From contig NC_089735.1 of NCBI RefSeq assembly GCF_035083965.1, positions 1,371,501-1,435,500 of the forward strand: a stretch of DNA of 64,000 nucleotides. Reading direction: 5' to 3'. The position numbers were made by a program, and so were the translations under genes. This stretch comes from Branchiostoma lanceolatum. Lineage: Eukaryota > Chordata > Leptocardii > Amphioxiformes > Branchiostomatidae. Below, piece after piece: positions 44,801-55,859 of the stretch. Every line of letters begins with the position of its first letter. Within the stretch, counting starts at the first letter, position 1. Below the pieces are notes generated by a model. That model saw only the letters and a list, made by a program, of their open reading frames with translations. It did no database searches and had not been told where the DNA came from.

Positions 44801-47800
44801 CGGAGGCAGGAAAGACCAGTCTGCTCAACTGTATGATCAAGGGTCAAGGTCACGTGGAGATTGAAACTGACAGAACCATCGGTGTTGACGTCATCACTTA
44901 CCATGACACCAAGAATAACGTCAAGTACGAAATGTACGACTTCGGAGGTCACCAGATCTACCACTACACGCACCGGTTCTTCCTGACACGTCAGGCCCTG
45001 CACATCCTCAATGTAGACCTGCCAGGATACAAGTCAGAACAGTTCCAGGAACGAGTGGGAACGTGTCTAACATCCGTGACTTCCCACGTATTCAACCCGG
45101 CTATCCTTGTTGTAGGAACCAAATTTGACCTGTTTCCGCCAGACAAAGCCGAGGAGATGATTGCAGCAGCTTGTTCTTCCATCCAGAGAGACATCCAGGT
45201 CGCTGAGAGTAAAATACAAACCAAGCTGAAAGAAGAGATTCAACTCTGTCAGAAGGCGGTGGATGCAGCGGACGGTGGATCAGACATACCCGAACGTTTC
45301 TACGGTCTCACAAGGGACGACATCTTGACCAAGAAAGAGTCATTGGAAAAGTTACTTGACGGACGACCGAAAGGTCTGTTAAACGTACAGGTTATCCCGG
45401 TCAGCAGCAAGACGTTCCAGGGTATCAATGCTCTGTGCGACAAGATGGCAGAAATGGTGAAGGACGAGCGATTGTTCCCTGCTGCCCGCCAAGAGCTGCC
45501 GACTTCGTGGACGAAATTGTTAGAAAACATCAAGACGCCAGGACGGACGTACCTTCATGTCAGGGATTGTCAGGACGTCGGAGCAGCTGCAGGGATGAAG
45601 GAGTCAGACGTCCTGAACGCGCTTAGCTATCTGCACGTGACCGGACAGATCCTGTTCTACAACCATATCAGGGGGATGGAAGATCTGGTCTTCCCGGACC
45701 CAACCATCATCCTCACAATCTTCAAGCAGATCTTCAGGCATAACCTACGGGCATATCTGGACAGCATAGCTGAGTCTCTCTCTGAAGATTTCAGAGTGCA
45801 GTTTGCTGAAAACAGGACGTCCTTCTTAAAGACGGGCAGGGCAAGCGACAGTTTAATGGAGAACCTGCTTGGAGACAAAATCGTCACCTTCAACAGTCTC
45901 CTTCCCCTGATGAAGCACTTCGGCCTGTGTTACTCAGGGTCGGTGATCTTTCCAACAGAGCTTCCTGCCGCCCAGCCTGACGAGGTGGCGCACTGCTGGC
46001 CAGAGGTTGTGCCATCAGGCGGAGAGGAGATCTCTGTTACTATAGAGTACAGCCAAGAGCCTCCTCTGGGTCTACCGGAAACCACGGTCTCCCGTATCCT
46101 GTCCATGGAGCAGACAACGCACCGTCTCCTCACCAAGGACACAGTTGTCGTTCATGTTGGAAAGAACTCAGAAGACGTCATGTACCGCCATTTCCCTACA
46201 CGAGAAGAAATCCGGATCCGGGGAGAGCCGGAGAAGGCGTGGCGCCAGGCTCAGACGGTAGCGAAGGTGATAGAGGCCTGTTGGGACGAGTTTCCTGCCT
46301 TGTACTCCAGTAACAGTGTTGGAAGCGGAGAAACAACAAAGTCGCTTCCTATAGAGGCTGTGAGGAGTCACGTGCCGGGTGACTTGTTGAGAATGTCTGA
46401 AGGAAACTGGGAACGGCCACTCGAGCTTCCTGTCATCAGAACGTCGGAGGACGTCATCGGCAAGTACTTCATCGGTAAGTACGACAGGCTTTTTTGCATA
46501 AAGTTATTATAAGGAACCTCATATTATCGGACGCGTCATTGGCAAGTATTTCGTTGGCATGTACAACAGACCTTCTTTGTTATATAGGAACCTATAGGCA
46601 CATTGTCCTATTTTAGTTACATATAAAAAGAGGTTCGTGGCAGACATAACTCCGTTTCCGGCAGATATGGCAGATATAGATTCATTATATATAACAACTC
46701 ATTCAATGTTAACGTTCCTGAGCTCTATTTGATTCCTGTTCACCTCTAATATCCTTTAAATGGAAATGCTTTTAATGCATCTTGTTTGTCCTCCCATTCT
46801 GTTACTTCGTAAAGACATCCATTTTGGGCCAACATTTTGTTTTACGTCTTGTGTTTGTATATTCCTTCAAAATTGATATTTTCTTCCAGACAACCGGCTG
46901 TACCAGGTCAGCAGGGCTGTTGGTGGGAAGGAGCGGCTGTGGATCCGGCTGGGACAGGAGCTGGGACTGAACAGGGCCGTGCTGGACAACATAGCAGGGA
47001 AGTTCCCTAGCACCCAGCAGGCGTTCCAGATGCTGAAGGCGTGGCGCACCAAGACCCCCCACGGACCGCTCCACTACCTGCCGCAGCTGGAGGAAACACT
47101 GCAGAACATCGGCAAGCCGGACCTGGCTGCAGATGTACACGGGATATATAAGGTGAGTTAGCAAACCCTATTCGTATTCCAACCCTCTTGTCTACTTGAC
47201 GAATAAAGTTTGACTACTGTGGCAGATTATAGGAGATGAGGATTTCTGAAACAAGGACAGGTCGATGTCGCGGTGCTTGACTTTAGCAAGGCATTCGACA
47301 CCGTGCCCCACGAGCGGCTGCTAAGCAAGCTCGAGCACTACGGCATTTCTGACCTTCTTCAGTCTTGGTTTAGGGCCTTCCTAACAGAGAAAACCCAGAG
47401 GGTTGTCTTTGACGGCGGAACATCTAAAGCTGTCAGGGTCACCTCTGGAGTCCCTCAGGGTACAGTGTTAGGCCCTTTGCTCTTTCTACTGTACATTAAC
47501 GACCTCCCCAGCTCCGTAGATTCACACGTTCGATTATTTGCCGACGATTGCTTGATTTATCGAACTATCAGCACGCCTTCTGACGCACAAGGTCTACAGT
47601 CTGATCTTGATGCACTAACAGATTGGCAAAATCGTTGGCTTATGTCGTTCAATCCCTCTAAATGCCACATCCTCCATATCACCCGTAAAAAGCACCCCAT
47701 CCTAACTCAGTACTCCCTAAGTGGAGAAGCCCTCACCGGTGTCAAGTCCCACCCCTATCTTGGAGTACAACTGTCCGATGATCTGCGGTGGGACACCCAT

Positions 47801-50800
47801 ATCAACTACGCCACTAGCAAAGCCGGCAGGGTACTAGGGGTCATTCGGCGCAATTTGACCCATTGTCCATCTAGGGTCAAGGCCACTTGTTACAAAGCGC
47901 TGGTGCGGCCCCACTTGAAATATAGTGCCACCGTCTGGGACCCGTACACCACCAAAGGGATACAGGCGGTGGAGGCCGTCCAGCGCAGGGCCGCCCGAGT
48001 GACTCTGAATGACTACCGGCAGACTAGCAGCGTGACACAAATGCTCAATGACCTGCAGTGGACCCTTCTCTCTGAAAGGAGGAGGAACGCCCGTCTCACC
48101 TTTTTCTATAAGCTAGTTAATAACCACATCAATATTAATACAGATAGTCTACTGAAACCAGCTCAGGGGCGCACCCGGGGAAGCCACACGCTCAAATTCC
48201 AACCACTTTACGCCCGAACAGACTCATTTAAATATTCTTTTTTCCCTCGCACCATACCCGAGTGGAACGCCCTGCCTGGCGCGGTTGTTACGGCTCCCAC
48301 CGTTGAGTCTTTCCGCGCCAGGCTGGAGGCCTGCCCGCCTTAGCCTGGGACCTCCTCCCCCCCCTACTTTGCCCCTCGCGGGGTTATCTGGGGGTATATT
48401 AAGTTGAAATTAAGTTGAAGGTCTTCGGTTGGGCATTAATGACCGTATATGTAGTACTGGCCAGATGATTATAGTTAAACGTAATTATGGTAAGGAATGT
48501 AATGTTAAGTAGATGATGTCACAGCCAAACACATTTCTTTTTCTTCGGTGCATATCGATCGAAATGTTGTTCATTTTTTCAAGTTTGAAATTAGTCCAAC
48601 TTGTGGTTAGCACATCACACTTACTTTCAATGAATACATTTAGGTTACTTCAACTATACATAGATAATTCACATAGGTTATCACCTTGTTACTGCATACT
48701 ATCCACGTACATGTATATCATCAACCACCAATTTCCCTTATATCCAGGAATATCGTGATGCCTTGTCGTTACAAGAGGTCAGTCCTGCGATGACCGGGGA
48801 AACGGAATCCAAAGGTAACCGCAACTTCTACAGTTTTTCCATGTGGATGTTCTGTTTTTACTTTGTTATATGTATGTAACATTTTCCTTTTTTACTAACA
48901 GAAAGTACTGCATACTCGATTTTCATTGATTAGATTCTGGGTCTCGGATGATGGAGAGGCTTGCTGACCAGCTAGATGAGGAGAACGTCCGGCAACTGTT
49001 GCGAGTATGCCGTCTATCCAGGCAGCTCAAACAGGAAATGCAAGATTCACAAAAGCCACGTGACTTGTTCGAGGCAATGGTGAAACTTGGGCACATCAAA
49101 CTTGGTAATTGCTCCTATTTCTTATTTAGGCACTTCAAATAGTAGAACTATAGGTTTTAAAGAAACATACCGAGTCTGCCTTGCCGATTGTAGCTTGCAC
49201 ACTGCTTGAAGGGAACTACACCTAAAATAATTTCAAACACTGTCTTGGCAAAACTGTCGGGACAACTATATGGTTCATTGTCATACAATTCTGCAATTTG
49301 ATATCAAGATATAGTACTATAGCCTGTGGATTTGAGTAGGCCTTCTAAGCGTTAAATATGATATACGTCATGAGCTATCTTTGACATGTTTTAGCATATC
49401 TTTACCATATTTCACGTTCTCTTTCGCGGTTGCAGATAACCTTACGATGCTCCAAAAGGACATGATCTCCGCTGGTATCAGCTGGAGTACTGTTGTTCGA
49501 AACGTTCCCGGTGAGGTGATTTCCCCCCACTTTTTTAATACCTTTACTAATGCAAAACGAAGGAAGGCACTATCATGTATGTAAAACAATAATCTAGTCA
49601 ATGACATAATGGACGACAAATACGCATACTATTTGGCACGAAGAAGAATCGTTTTAAATCATTTACAGGTATCTAACATTATAACAAGATCACATACATG
49701 TATGATGAATAGTCACAAAACGAATGCATGCCACCTTGTGAGATCCTTAAACAGTTCATGCATTCATGTAAATTGCCAGGGGTACCGATCTATCTTCGCC
49801 AACCGATAGTTGAAGAGGCTGACATCGGACCAGCAGGTGGAGCAGTTGAGATTCCACATCTCATCAAACTTGTTGTACCAGCTGGCGCCCTACTACAAAA
49901 CACGGAGGTGACTATCTCAACCGTGGACTTTCCAGGCATCTTGATCAGCGGCGGAGGTGTGCACTGGAGCTCCGGCTACCCATGGTCACATGCTAACGCT
50001 GCCTACTCACGCGAGATGTTGAATAGAGTGTTATTTTCTCCTGCTTTCCACGTCAACCTACATGGCGCTACGCTGACGGGAAGAGTACCTTTAGTGGTAC
50101 AGACGTGGCGGCCCTCTGGCACGGCGGATCACAAGTGTATCATTCTGCATCATGACGACATCACCGGCTGGAAGGATATCAGTTCCGAGGCGGAAACCCG
50201 TGTAACAGAAGACCAACTTGTGATCAGCCTGACTCAGTGCAGTACCATAGTACCAATCTGGATTCCTATTGTCTTGTTCAGTTCTGCAATTGCCGCAGCC
50301 ACATCGTCGTCAGCTTTGGTACCAGTGTTAGGCACAGCAGCAGCGGTCACGGCGGGGGAATATTTGGTCGCACTGATGCTTGGTCGCAGTAAGGAAGGCA
50401 CATTGAAATGCTGGTTTTCAGCGTACATGAAGCCAACTAACCATCCCCAACTACAGTTCCACGTGCTGTGTAAGGATGGCGTGTCGCAAGACGCATTTTC
50501 GTACAGAAGAGGTTTCGTTCATTGCGGTGACAACAGATCACAAGTATGCCTCTTCAATGGGGAATACGTTGATGTCCACGTCAAAGATGCGTTGGATGGA
50601 CATGAGCAAATAGAATCCCTAGTCGCGGATGCAAATGAATGCCGCTCGCAGTGGGGTCAGCAGGTACAACTGACCTTACCGAAGAATGAGTATCTTGTGG
50701 GCAAAGTAATAATTAAGAGAAACAAGGGAACCCAAGGCGTCTGTAGCCTGACGTTTGAGCAGGTAAGACAAGTAGTTATCTTGAAAAAGTTGTTTTGATG

Positions 50801-52448
50801 TATTGATTTAATGTGAAAGCGGACTCCAGGTATAATAGTGTGAAATATCCTAAAATTGAACAGCAATGGACATCGTAATAAAAAAAATGTTGTTGTCTTA
50901 ACAGAGCTGCTTTTTAAAGAAACAGTCTGTTTTATCTACTGTGTCGTAGTAGATAACTTGGCACCAATTATATCGGGAAATATTTTTTTTAATTCTCTCA
51001 CATACAGATCGATAGAATTTAGCGTAAAATGTATCACCTGTGACAAAAATGCGAAATATGTTCTGTTAATATAAATTTATTTCATGAGTTAACTCAATGT
51101 TTTTGACAAACCCATTCTAGTGTCGCTGATCTTATAACATCCTAATGTTTCTTCCCCATTAGCCACCTCTTCCGCCGTCACGTGAGTAATGCAAATTTTT
51201 TCATCATCTCTTTCGTTACTTGTTAACTTTGTTACAAATCCAATTCTAAGTTTGTGTATTGACCAACATGTTGTCATCAGAATAAGATAATTCTACAAAT
51301 AATGAAACTTACTGGTTAGCCGTTAAAGAAATGTTGAACAAATAGTGTGTGGTCTTGCCCTTGCTTTGACGCAGTGTTTAGTGCCGCTCTTGATATACAT
51401 GCAATCCTCTTCTAAGACAGCGTCGTGAGAGAATGGGCAAGCTCGAATAAAAAACACATCTCTTTTGTCTGCAGAATCAGAGCATCGTGGGTCCCCTGAG
51501 GCTGGACGCAGTGGTACAAGCCAACGTGGAAAGGGGGAAGGGAAGGGGAAGGGTGAGTACTGCTTGATTCTTGTTGAAGGAGAGATGGCAATGTTGCAGT
51601 TTGATATTTCGCCCATACGGTTATCATTACCTATGTATTAAAACAATGCCCCATAATTCCATTTTCAAGAAGTACGAAGCATTCGCGCAAAACTAACAAA
51701 AATTAATTCGGTCATCCTCTTATATAGGATCATTAGTCTAGTGAACTCTGCGAATAACAAAATTGTCATTTTTGTAGGTCGCGCTAGATCACGGGAGACG
51801 TCCGTCGGACCGAGGGCTAAAAGACTAAAAGGCAGGAAAGGGCAAGGTGGGTATTCACATTTTCCGCTTATTCTTTTAGGGTTCCAATTTTGAAAATAAC
51901 ATTTTGAGTTCTGTATTATCCGATAAAAATTTGATACAAAAAAATGTTTCAGTAGATGTTGAGGAAGCCTCTCGTGATGATGTGTACCTACGGATCTCCC
52001 AGAATCTCGACGACAGTCAAGTTAGGGATCTTCGCAACTACTTGGGCAGCAAGGAACTGTTGCCGGTCAGAGATCTCCAGCGTATGGACCCACATCAGAT
52101 GTGTAACAAGTTGGAGCAACGGGGGGAGTTGTGGAAGGGAGATCCTTCACTCTTGGAACGCCTCATGCGAAAAGTCGGTAGAGATGACTTTGCAGACGAG
52201 GCGAAGGGCATCGCGGCGAAAGAGATGGAAGGTGGGAACATGTTTCTTTCAATTGAATGTATATATATTAATGATTAATAGTCGTTTTCTATCTATGACC
52301 ATTGGGGATAAATGGACTGAACTTGCAGATTTGTAATTGTATGCAGTTCTTCGGGAAATTGTTGATATATTATTATATGATAGTAACTGTTGATTTTTTT
52401 ACTTTAATTTCAGACTTGTCAGACTCAGCGGAATCCTCGGATGACTAG
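41805..52448 (+). CDS. Gene B: TIR-like/CARD/Roc-COR/death/DED/ZU5-UPA/DED protein
   Basis: Fifteen coding exons join in frame: 41805-41814, 42334-42834, 43312-43448, 43969-44209, 44705-46474, 46890-47152, 48748-48814, 48934-49104, 49436-49510, 49780-50762, 51163-51181, 51475-51552, 51778-51846, 51953-52231, 52414-52448. The product is 1565 residues. The N-terminal half matches gene A: TIR-like (about 5-170), CARD (171-280), Roc-COR (319-886) and death domain (887-974). Then come a DED (about 997-1078), ZU5 and UPA (1079-1406), a basic Gly/Lys/Arg linker (1407-1461), a second DED (1462-1554) and an acidic tail. ZU5-UPA with a death-fold domain is known from UNC5, ankyrins and PIDD1. Probably a cytosolic scaffold or receptor. 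The 19-nt exon at 51163 is the least certain; it is needed to keep the frame. Confidence 0.85.
41980..42005. repeat. Perfect 26-bp palindrome in gene B intron 1
   Basis: AGGTTTTA, an alternating TA core and TAAAACCT form a perfect palindrome with no loop, able to form a cruciform. It lies near where gene A carries the 414-bp MITE, but on a separate small insertion. Confidence 0.9.
42334..42834 (+). CDS. Gene B exon 2: TIR-like domain
   Basis: Same layout as gene A exon 2, with Glu in GLETA retained and the BB-like loop VTGTPDDVS. The helix after the first strand differs (WKLMTLDSDYSLPQ for TLGRLPFGYRLPE). Seven extra residues (LVNILIM) sit in the loop before PGSAFSGM; they begin after an ATG and end in ATG, as if a short duplication had occurred. 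The intact exon contrasts with the truncated copy in gene C. Confidence 0.68.
43312..44209 (+). CDS. Gene B exons 3-4: CARD
   Basis: Exons 43312-43448 and 43969-44209 encode the same CARD as gene A, with NLPAVLTRLEQENQLSAAEV and DWLVRVLREEGQDFLAEEM. Surface residues differ most in RLVRMLRVRRRQEPW and in the tail EKEERWSERF, which would change charge and possibly partner choice. Confidence 0.8.
44705..46474 (+). CDS. Gene B exon 5: Roc GTPase and COR domain
   Basis: Intact Roc boxes: GQTEAGKTS, RTIGVD, YDFGGH, GTKFD and VSSK. The exon is 9 bp longer than in A and C, from changes around DAADGGSDIPERF and KTPGRTYLHVRDC. COR motifs LPTSWTKL, LHVTGQILFY and FPDPTIILTIF are kept. Confidence 0.92.
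46890..47152 (+). CDS. Gene B exon 6: death domain
   Basis: Matches gene A exon 6 with a two-residue shorter loop (NIAGKFPSTQQAFQ). The signature residues LWIRLGQELGLNR and MLKAWRTKTPHGPLHYL are kept. Confidence 0.88.
47256..48418 (+). mobile_element. 5'-truncated non-LTR retrotransposon (CR1/L2-like) in gene B intron 6
   Basis: An open frame of about 357 codons (47273-48343) encodes the C-terminal part of a LINE reverse transcriptase. It has motif A VLDFSKAFDTVPH, then GVPQGTVLGPLLFLLYINDL, the active-site FADD in RLFADDCLIY, and the typical C-terminal AVEAVQRRAARV. The endonuclease and the first RT blocks are missing. The 3' end is a short tandem (ATTAAGTTGAA type) tail near 48400-48418. 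Genes A and C lack it at the matching site. The long undisturbed frame suggests a young insertion. The clade assignment is tentative. Confidence 0.92.
48934..49510 (+). CDS. Gene B exons 8-9: first DED
   Basis: Exons 48934-49104 and 49436-49510 give a death effector domain. Visible pieces are MMERLADQLDEENVRQLLRV, then SQKPRDLFEAMVKLGHI (the DED 'LFEaLe..G' helix), and DNLTMLQKDMISAG, the usual 'L..L...L...g' end. It replaces the start of the FIIND module of gene A. DEDs recruit caspase-8- or FADD-like partners. Confidence 0.78.
49780..50762 (+). CDS. Gene B exon 10: ZU5 and UPA domains
   Basis: ZU5 signature: DIGPAGGAVEI, then KLVVPAGALLQNTEVTIS (the 'iPpGAl' strand), and later VQTWRPSG and GWKDISSEAETRV. 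The last ZU5 strand region reads SLTQCSTIVPIWIP; a Ser lies where PIDD1 has its HFS self-cleavage site, but Cys precedes it. Next comes an unusual run of about 40 mostly small and hydrophobic residues (from VLFSSAIAAAT to EYLVALMLG). UPA then starts at TLKCWFSAYMKP and ends near CSLTFEQ. The hydrophobic insert could be membrane-active or a flexible linker. Confidence 0.83.
51163..51846 (+). CDS. Gene B exons 11-13: basic low-complexity linker
   Basis: Three small exons, 51163-51181 (PPLPPS), 51475-51552 (SEHRGSPEAGRSGTSQRGKG and more Gly/Lys) and 51778-51846 (RSRETSVGPRAKRLKGRKGQ). They keep the frame from ZU5-UPA into the second DED. The strong positive charge could serve nuclear import or nucleic-acid or lipid binding. 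The 19-nt exon rests on splice sites and frame alone. Confidence 0.6.
51953..52231 (+). CDS. Gene B exon 14: second DED
   Basis: The exon encodes YLRISQNLDDSQVRDLRNYL, then LLPVRDLQRMDPHQMCNKLE and LLERLMRKVGRDDFADEA. The pattern is DED-like: first helix, 'L.e....LrnyL', and the end 'Ll...iGRdDla'. It is distinct in sequence from the first DED, so it did not arise by recent duplication within the gene. A short acidic exon with TAG at 52446-52448 follows. Confidence 0.75.
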
Positions 52449-52880
52449 TGCTTGGTGGTCTTGAGATGCAACTGAAGTAGACTACGGCCAAGAGAGTCGA
52501 ACAAAGATTCTACAAACCTTTTTTTTACAATTCATGTTTTTTTAGACTATCGTAGCTGTATATAGACGTGCCTGAAGTTATAACGATACAAGATTTGTGT
52601 CGTGTTTGTTACCTTCTTTATTTCCATACGTCTATAATGAAAGATTTCGAGGGACTTTTCGTTTTAAGAAGGAGGCTTTGAAATTGGTGATTTTAGTTTT
52701 TGCCACATTTTGAGAACGAAAAGAGATAATTGATGATTTGATTGATGGCAATATATAATTGATCTACTGTTTTGTTTTGTCGGTCAGGGTCCGCATAGGC
52801 TAGTACTAAACCATTGGTCTCTATTATAGCCCGGTATTAATCTATGTCTCTTCTATCTGCATTCATAAAACTGTAACGTA
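52449..52880 (+). other. Gene B 3' UTR and start of the spacer
   Basis: No coding exon. T-rich stretches and ATAATGAAAG are present but no standard AATAAA close to the stop was seen, so the transcript end is not fixed. Confidence 0.4.
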
Positions 52881-55310
52881 ACGTAATAGAATGTATCAAT
52901 TCTAACTAACAATTGCCATAAACTTGCAGGAACCTAATGCCAGATATTATCGATCACAGCAAACGTCTATTATTACATTAGGCGCTTCTATGTAGAGGTA
53001 TAATATAGACCTAACAACATCCATGATGTTCAAGGATATTTGATACGATGTTCAAGGATATTTGATACAATCCAAACCATCACCGCTAGTCCAATTAACG
53101 TCACTGTCTGTGCTGCTGTCAATACCGTTGACGTTACATATATAACGTTATGAGATTAAACGTCAGTCTGTGCTTCATCGCTGTTTTGTTTGTGGTCTCG
53201 AACTATTTAGTTCCGACTGATAAATATGTTGTGGTGTTATGGACTGTTGAATATTCACTGTTGACTGTTGGAGAAAAAGGGAATGCTAAACTTTTAATCT
53301 AGAAATACGGATCGCAAGGCTGGTGACATAACAGGACGTAATGTAAATCAATTCGAACTGAAAACACGATGTAAGCTCACGTGTAGCATTTCACTCAAAC
53401 ATTTAAAATGCGGTAAGGAAGGCAGCGCCTCTTTCTGCAATAAAGTTATTTAAGCATGCATACTTCTGTGAAAACTTCACGATTCATTCACATAAGGCAC
53501 TCCTTAATGTTATTTGCAAACAACACGGAAGAAAGAACACGTGTTGTCAATGAGAGACTCCTGAACCTGTCGCTAAAACGTGAATTTCTACATTTATCAC
53601 ATCCAGTCAGCAACAGTTATAACCTATTTCAGAAACCAGGCGGGGTTTGGGTCAGCTGTTTCACAGTATTGTACATGAAAGCTGCTGCCAATAACGTTAA
53701 CGTTACCTTCTTCGTTACATGAATAACGTTATGGGATTAAAGGGCAGTCTGCGCTTGATCGCTGTTTGTTTTGTTTGTGGTCTCGAACTATTTAGTTACT
53801 GCTGATAGATATCGTGTGGTGTTATAAGCATTTGAAAATTCTGGGAGAGAAAGGTTACGTTAAACTTTTGATCTTAAAGATTGATTGCAAGACTGGTGAC
53901 AGAACAGGACCGGACAATCAGCGTTAAATCAATTCAAACTGAAAACACGATGTTACGTTAAGTGCACGAGTGGCATTTCACTCAAAACATCATTTAAAAT
54001 GTGGTAAATAATCTCTTTCTGCAATAAAGCTATTTTCGCATGCATACTTCTGTGAAAACTTCATGATTCATTCACATAAGGCACTCCTTAATGTTGTTTG
54101 TAAACAAGACTGAAGAAAGAACGCATGTTGTCAATGAGAGGCTACTCAACCTGTCGCTAAAAACGTGAATTTCTACATTTATCACATCCAGTCAGCAACA
54201 GTTATAACCTATTTCAGAAACCAGACGGGGTTTGTGTCAGCTGTATCACAGTATTCTAAATGAAAGCCTACAAATTGGCATTTAGTGTTACCATGACTAC
54301 CCCGTAATGTTACACTGAGAGAATCGCGAGTAGCCAAATTTGTTTTCAATGGAAAATGCTATGGTACTAAATTGAATAAAAACATCAGGATTGTGGCTGT
54401 AACACATAAACTAATTTACTTTATCTATTTAGGAATTTTCAAACCAACACATGCATGTGGTGGCACCATAACATTTGTTTTTTTATAACGTTAAATCATA
54501 ATTTGAACGGATTAACGTTAACATATTCGTTAGTCATCATAACCATTAACCTGCGTGTGTTCTAAGAAGGAATAGCATTACTCACCTGTTACGTCAATCT
54601 CCTAAACCTCCACAAAATCACTCTCCGAGCACAATTCAAATCAAAACCTTGTTCTAGAAGTTTACCGCAATGATTGAGATAAAGAATAACGTCCGACAGC
54701 GCACATCCGGGGTATCCAGGTGGTAGCTGTAAAGATCTCAGACCGAAGTTCCTGGTGATGACAACAGAAAGGGTACTAAGCCTGTTGCTGTCAGGCTGAC
54801 TCTCGGCGTCTTTCGCACCCAGTCGGCAAAATCTTGAACCTTTTCAAATACCAGACTGGATATGTCTCGGAAGAATCGCAGAAACGTGCACAGAGACACG
54901 TAAATGTGTATCTCATAGTTAGAAAGGAGGTCATTAATTATTACAAAACACTTGTCTCTATTGCAAGTACGGCCGTTGAGCACTATTGTATAGCAGACAA
55001 TTGTTTAAGCACAAATCTTACAATATGAATTCAAAGAGACGTGAACAGGTACATGAAGCTTGCTCTATTGCAGGACAGATGAAAACTTTCTGCAAAACGA
55101 GCCTCTGTTTAAAAACCTGCATAGTTAAAAGCATGGAAAGGCTAAAAGCACAAGAATATTTGGGGATTTATTCGTCATCGTACACCATGTCATTTTAAGG
55201 GAACATTTAGATAAACGTAAACAGAAAGATCTGTTTAATTGCAATAAGTTACATAATTTATTTACAGTATAGGTGTTATAATTGTACTATGTGAAGTGGT
55301 TAAGTACTTG
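52880..55310 (+). repeat. Spacer block between B and C, with internal tandem duplication
   Basis: Second copy of the A-B spacer (36640-38690). Here a segment of about 580 bp is further duplicated in tandem (about 53140-53720 and 53720-54300): both parts carry ATAACGTTATG, GTGGTCTCGAACTATTTAG and TTCATTCACATAAGGCACTC. The open frame at 53456-53722 crosses this repeat and has no family resemblance. Confidence 0.78.
54585..54985 (-). pseudogene. Second copy of the unidentified minus-strand exon, frameshifted
   Basis: Reads CFVIINDLLSNYEIHIYVSL, then FEKVQDFADWVRKTPRVSLT, matching the copy at 37945-38300. A 2-bp gain within the TATG/SVV region shifts the frame, and a TAA stands before the donor. 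The Arg codon that is a stop in the first copy is intact here, so the two copies decayed separately. Confidence 0.5.
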
Positions 55311-55314
55311 CCAA

Positions 55315-55855
55315 AGCATCTATGTTACAGATGATCAGTTCCAGTTTTTAAGGGATGATCTTGAATGTTGCTTTATTATATCTAGCACCAAACGGCCCAT
55401 CGTTGTTGGGCACGTCAAACATGCGGTTTTATTTTGGTGCAGGTTTCCTAGGTGCAATCGTCGCTTCAAACTGTGGAAATAGTCTTGTCACCATTTACTA
55501 CGCGTAGCCGGACCTGACAGGAAGCACTGAGAGAAGCATCTGGCTCCTCTGAGAGGATTTAAAACATTAAAGAGTTCTAATATGTTACTAGGTATAAATA
55601 TATCTATATAAATATTAAATATATATATAGCGACTGAGCTGCATTGGTATAGAATCCCTTCGGTTCAGTTTGTGAGATTTTTTTAGCTGTTTCCACGCTG
55701 AACATATCCGAAGTGTGTTGCCGCTTGTAGAGGTAGACTATATTCTGTAAAGTCATCACGTTTGGAGGAAATGTGATCACCCCCATGGAAGCAGGGATGG
55801 AATCGCCCTGGCACATGTACCAAAACTTTGGAAATAAACTTCCGTCAACAACGCC
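55315..55855 (+). promoter_or_regulatory. Conserved upstream block of gene C with TATA-like motif
   Basis: Third copy of the block; TATAAATA is at 55593. The CRE-like TGACGTCA of copies A and B is lost here, in a diverged stretch near 55370. The remaining 400 bp are nearly identical to A and B. Confidence 0.48.
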
Positions 55856-55859
55856 ACAG

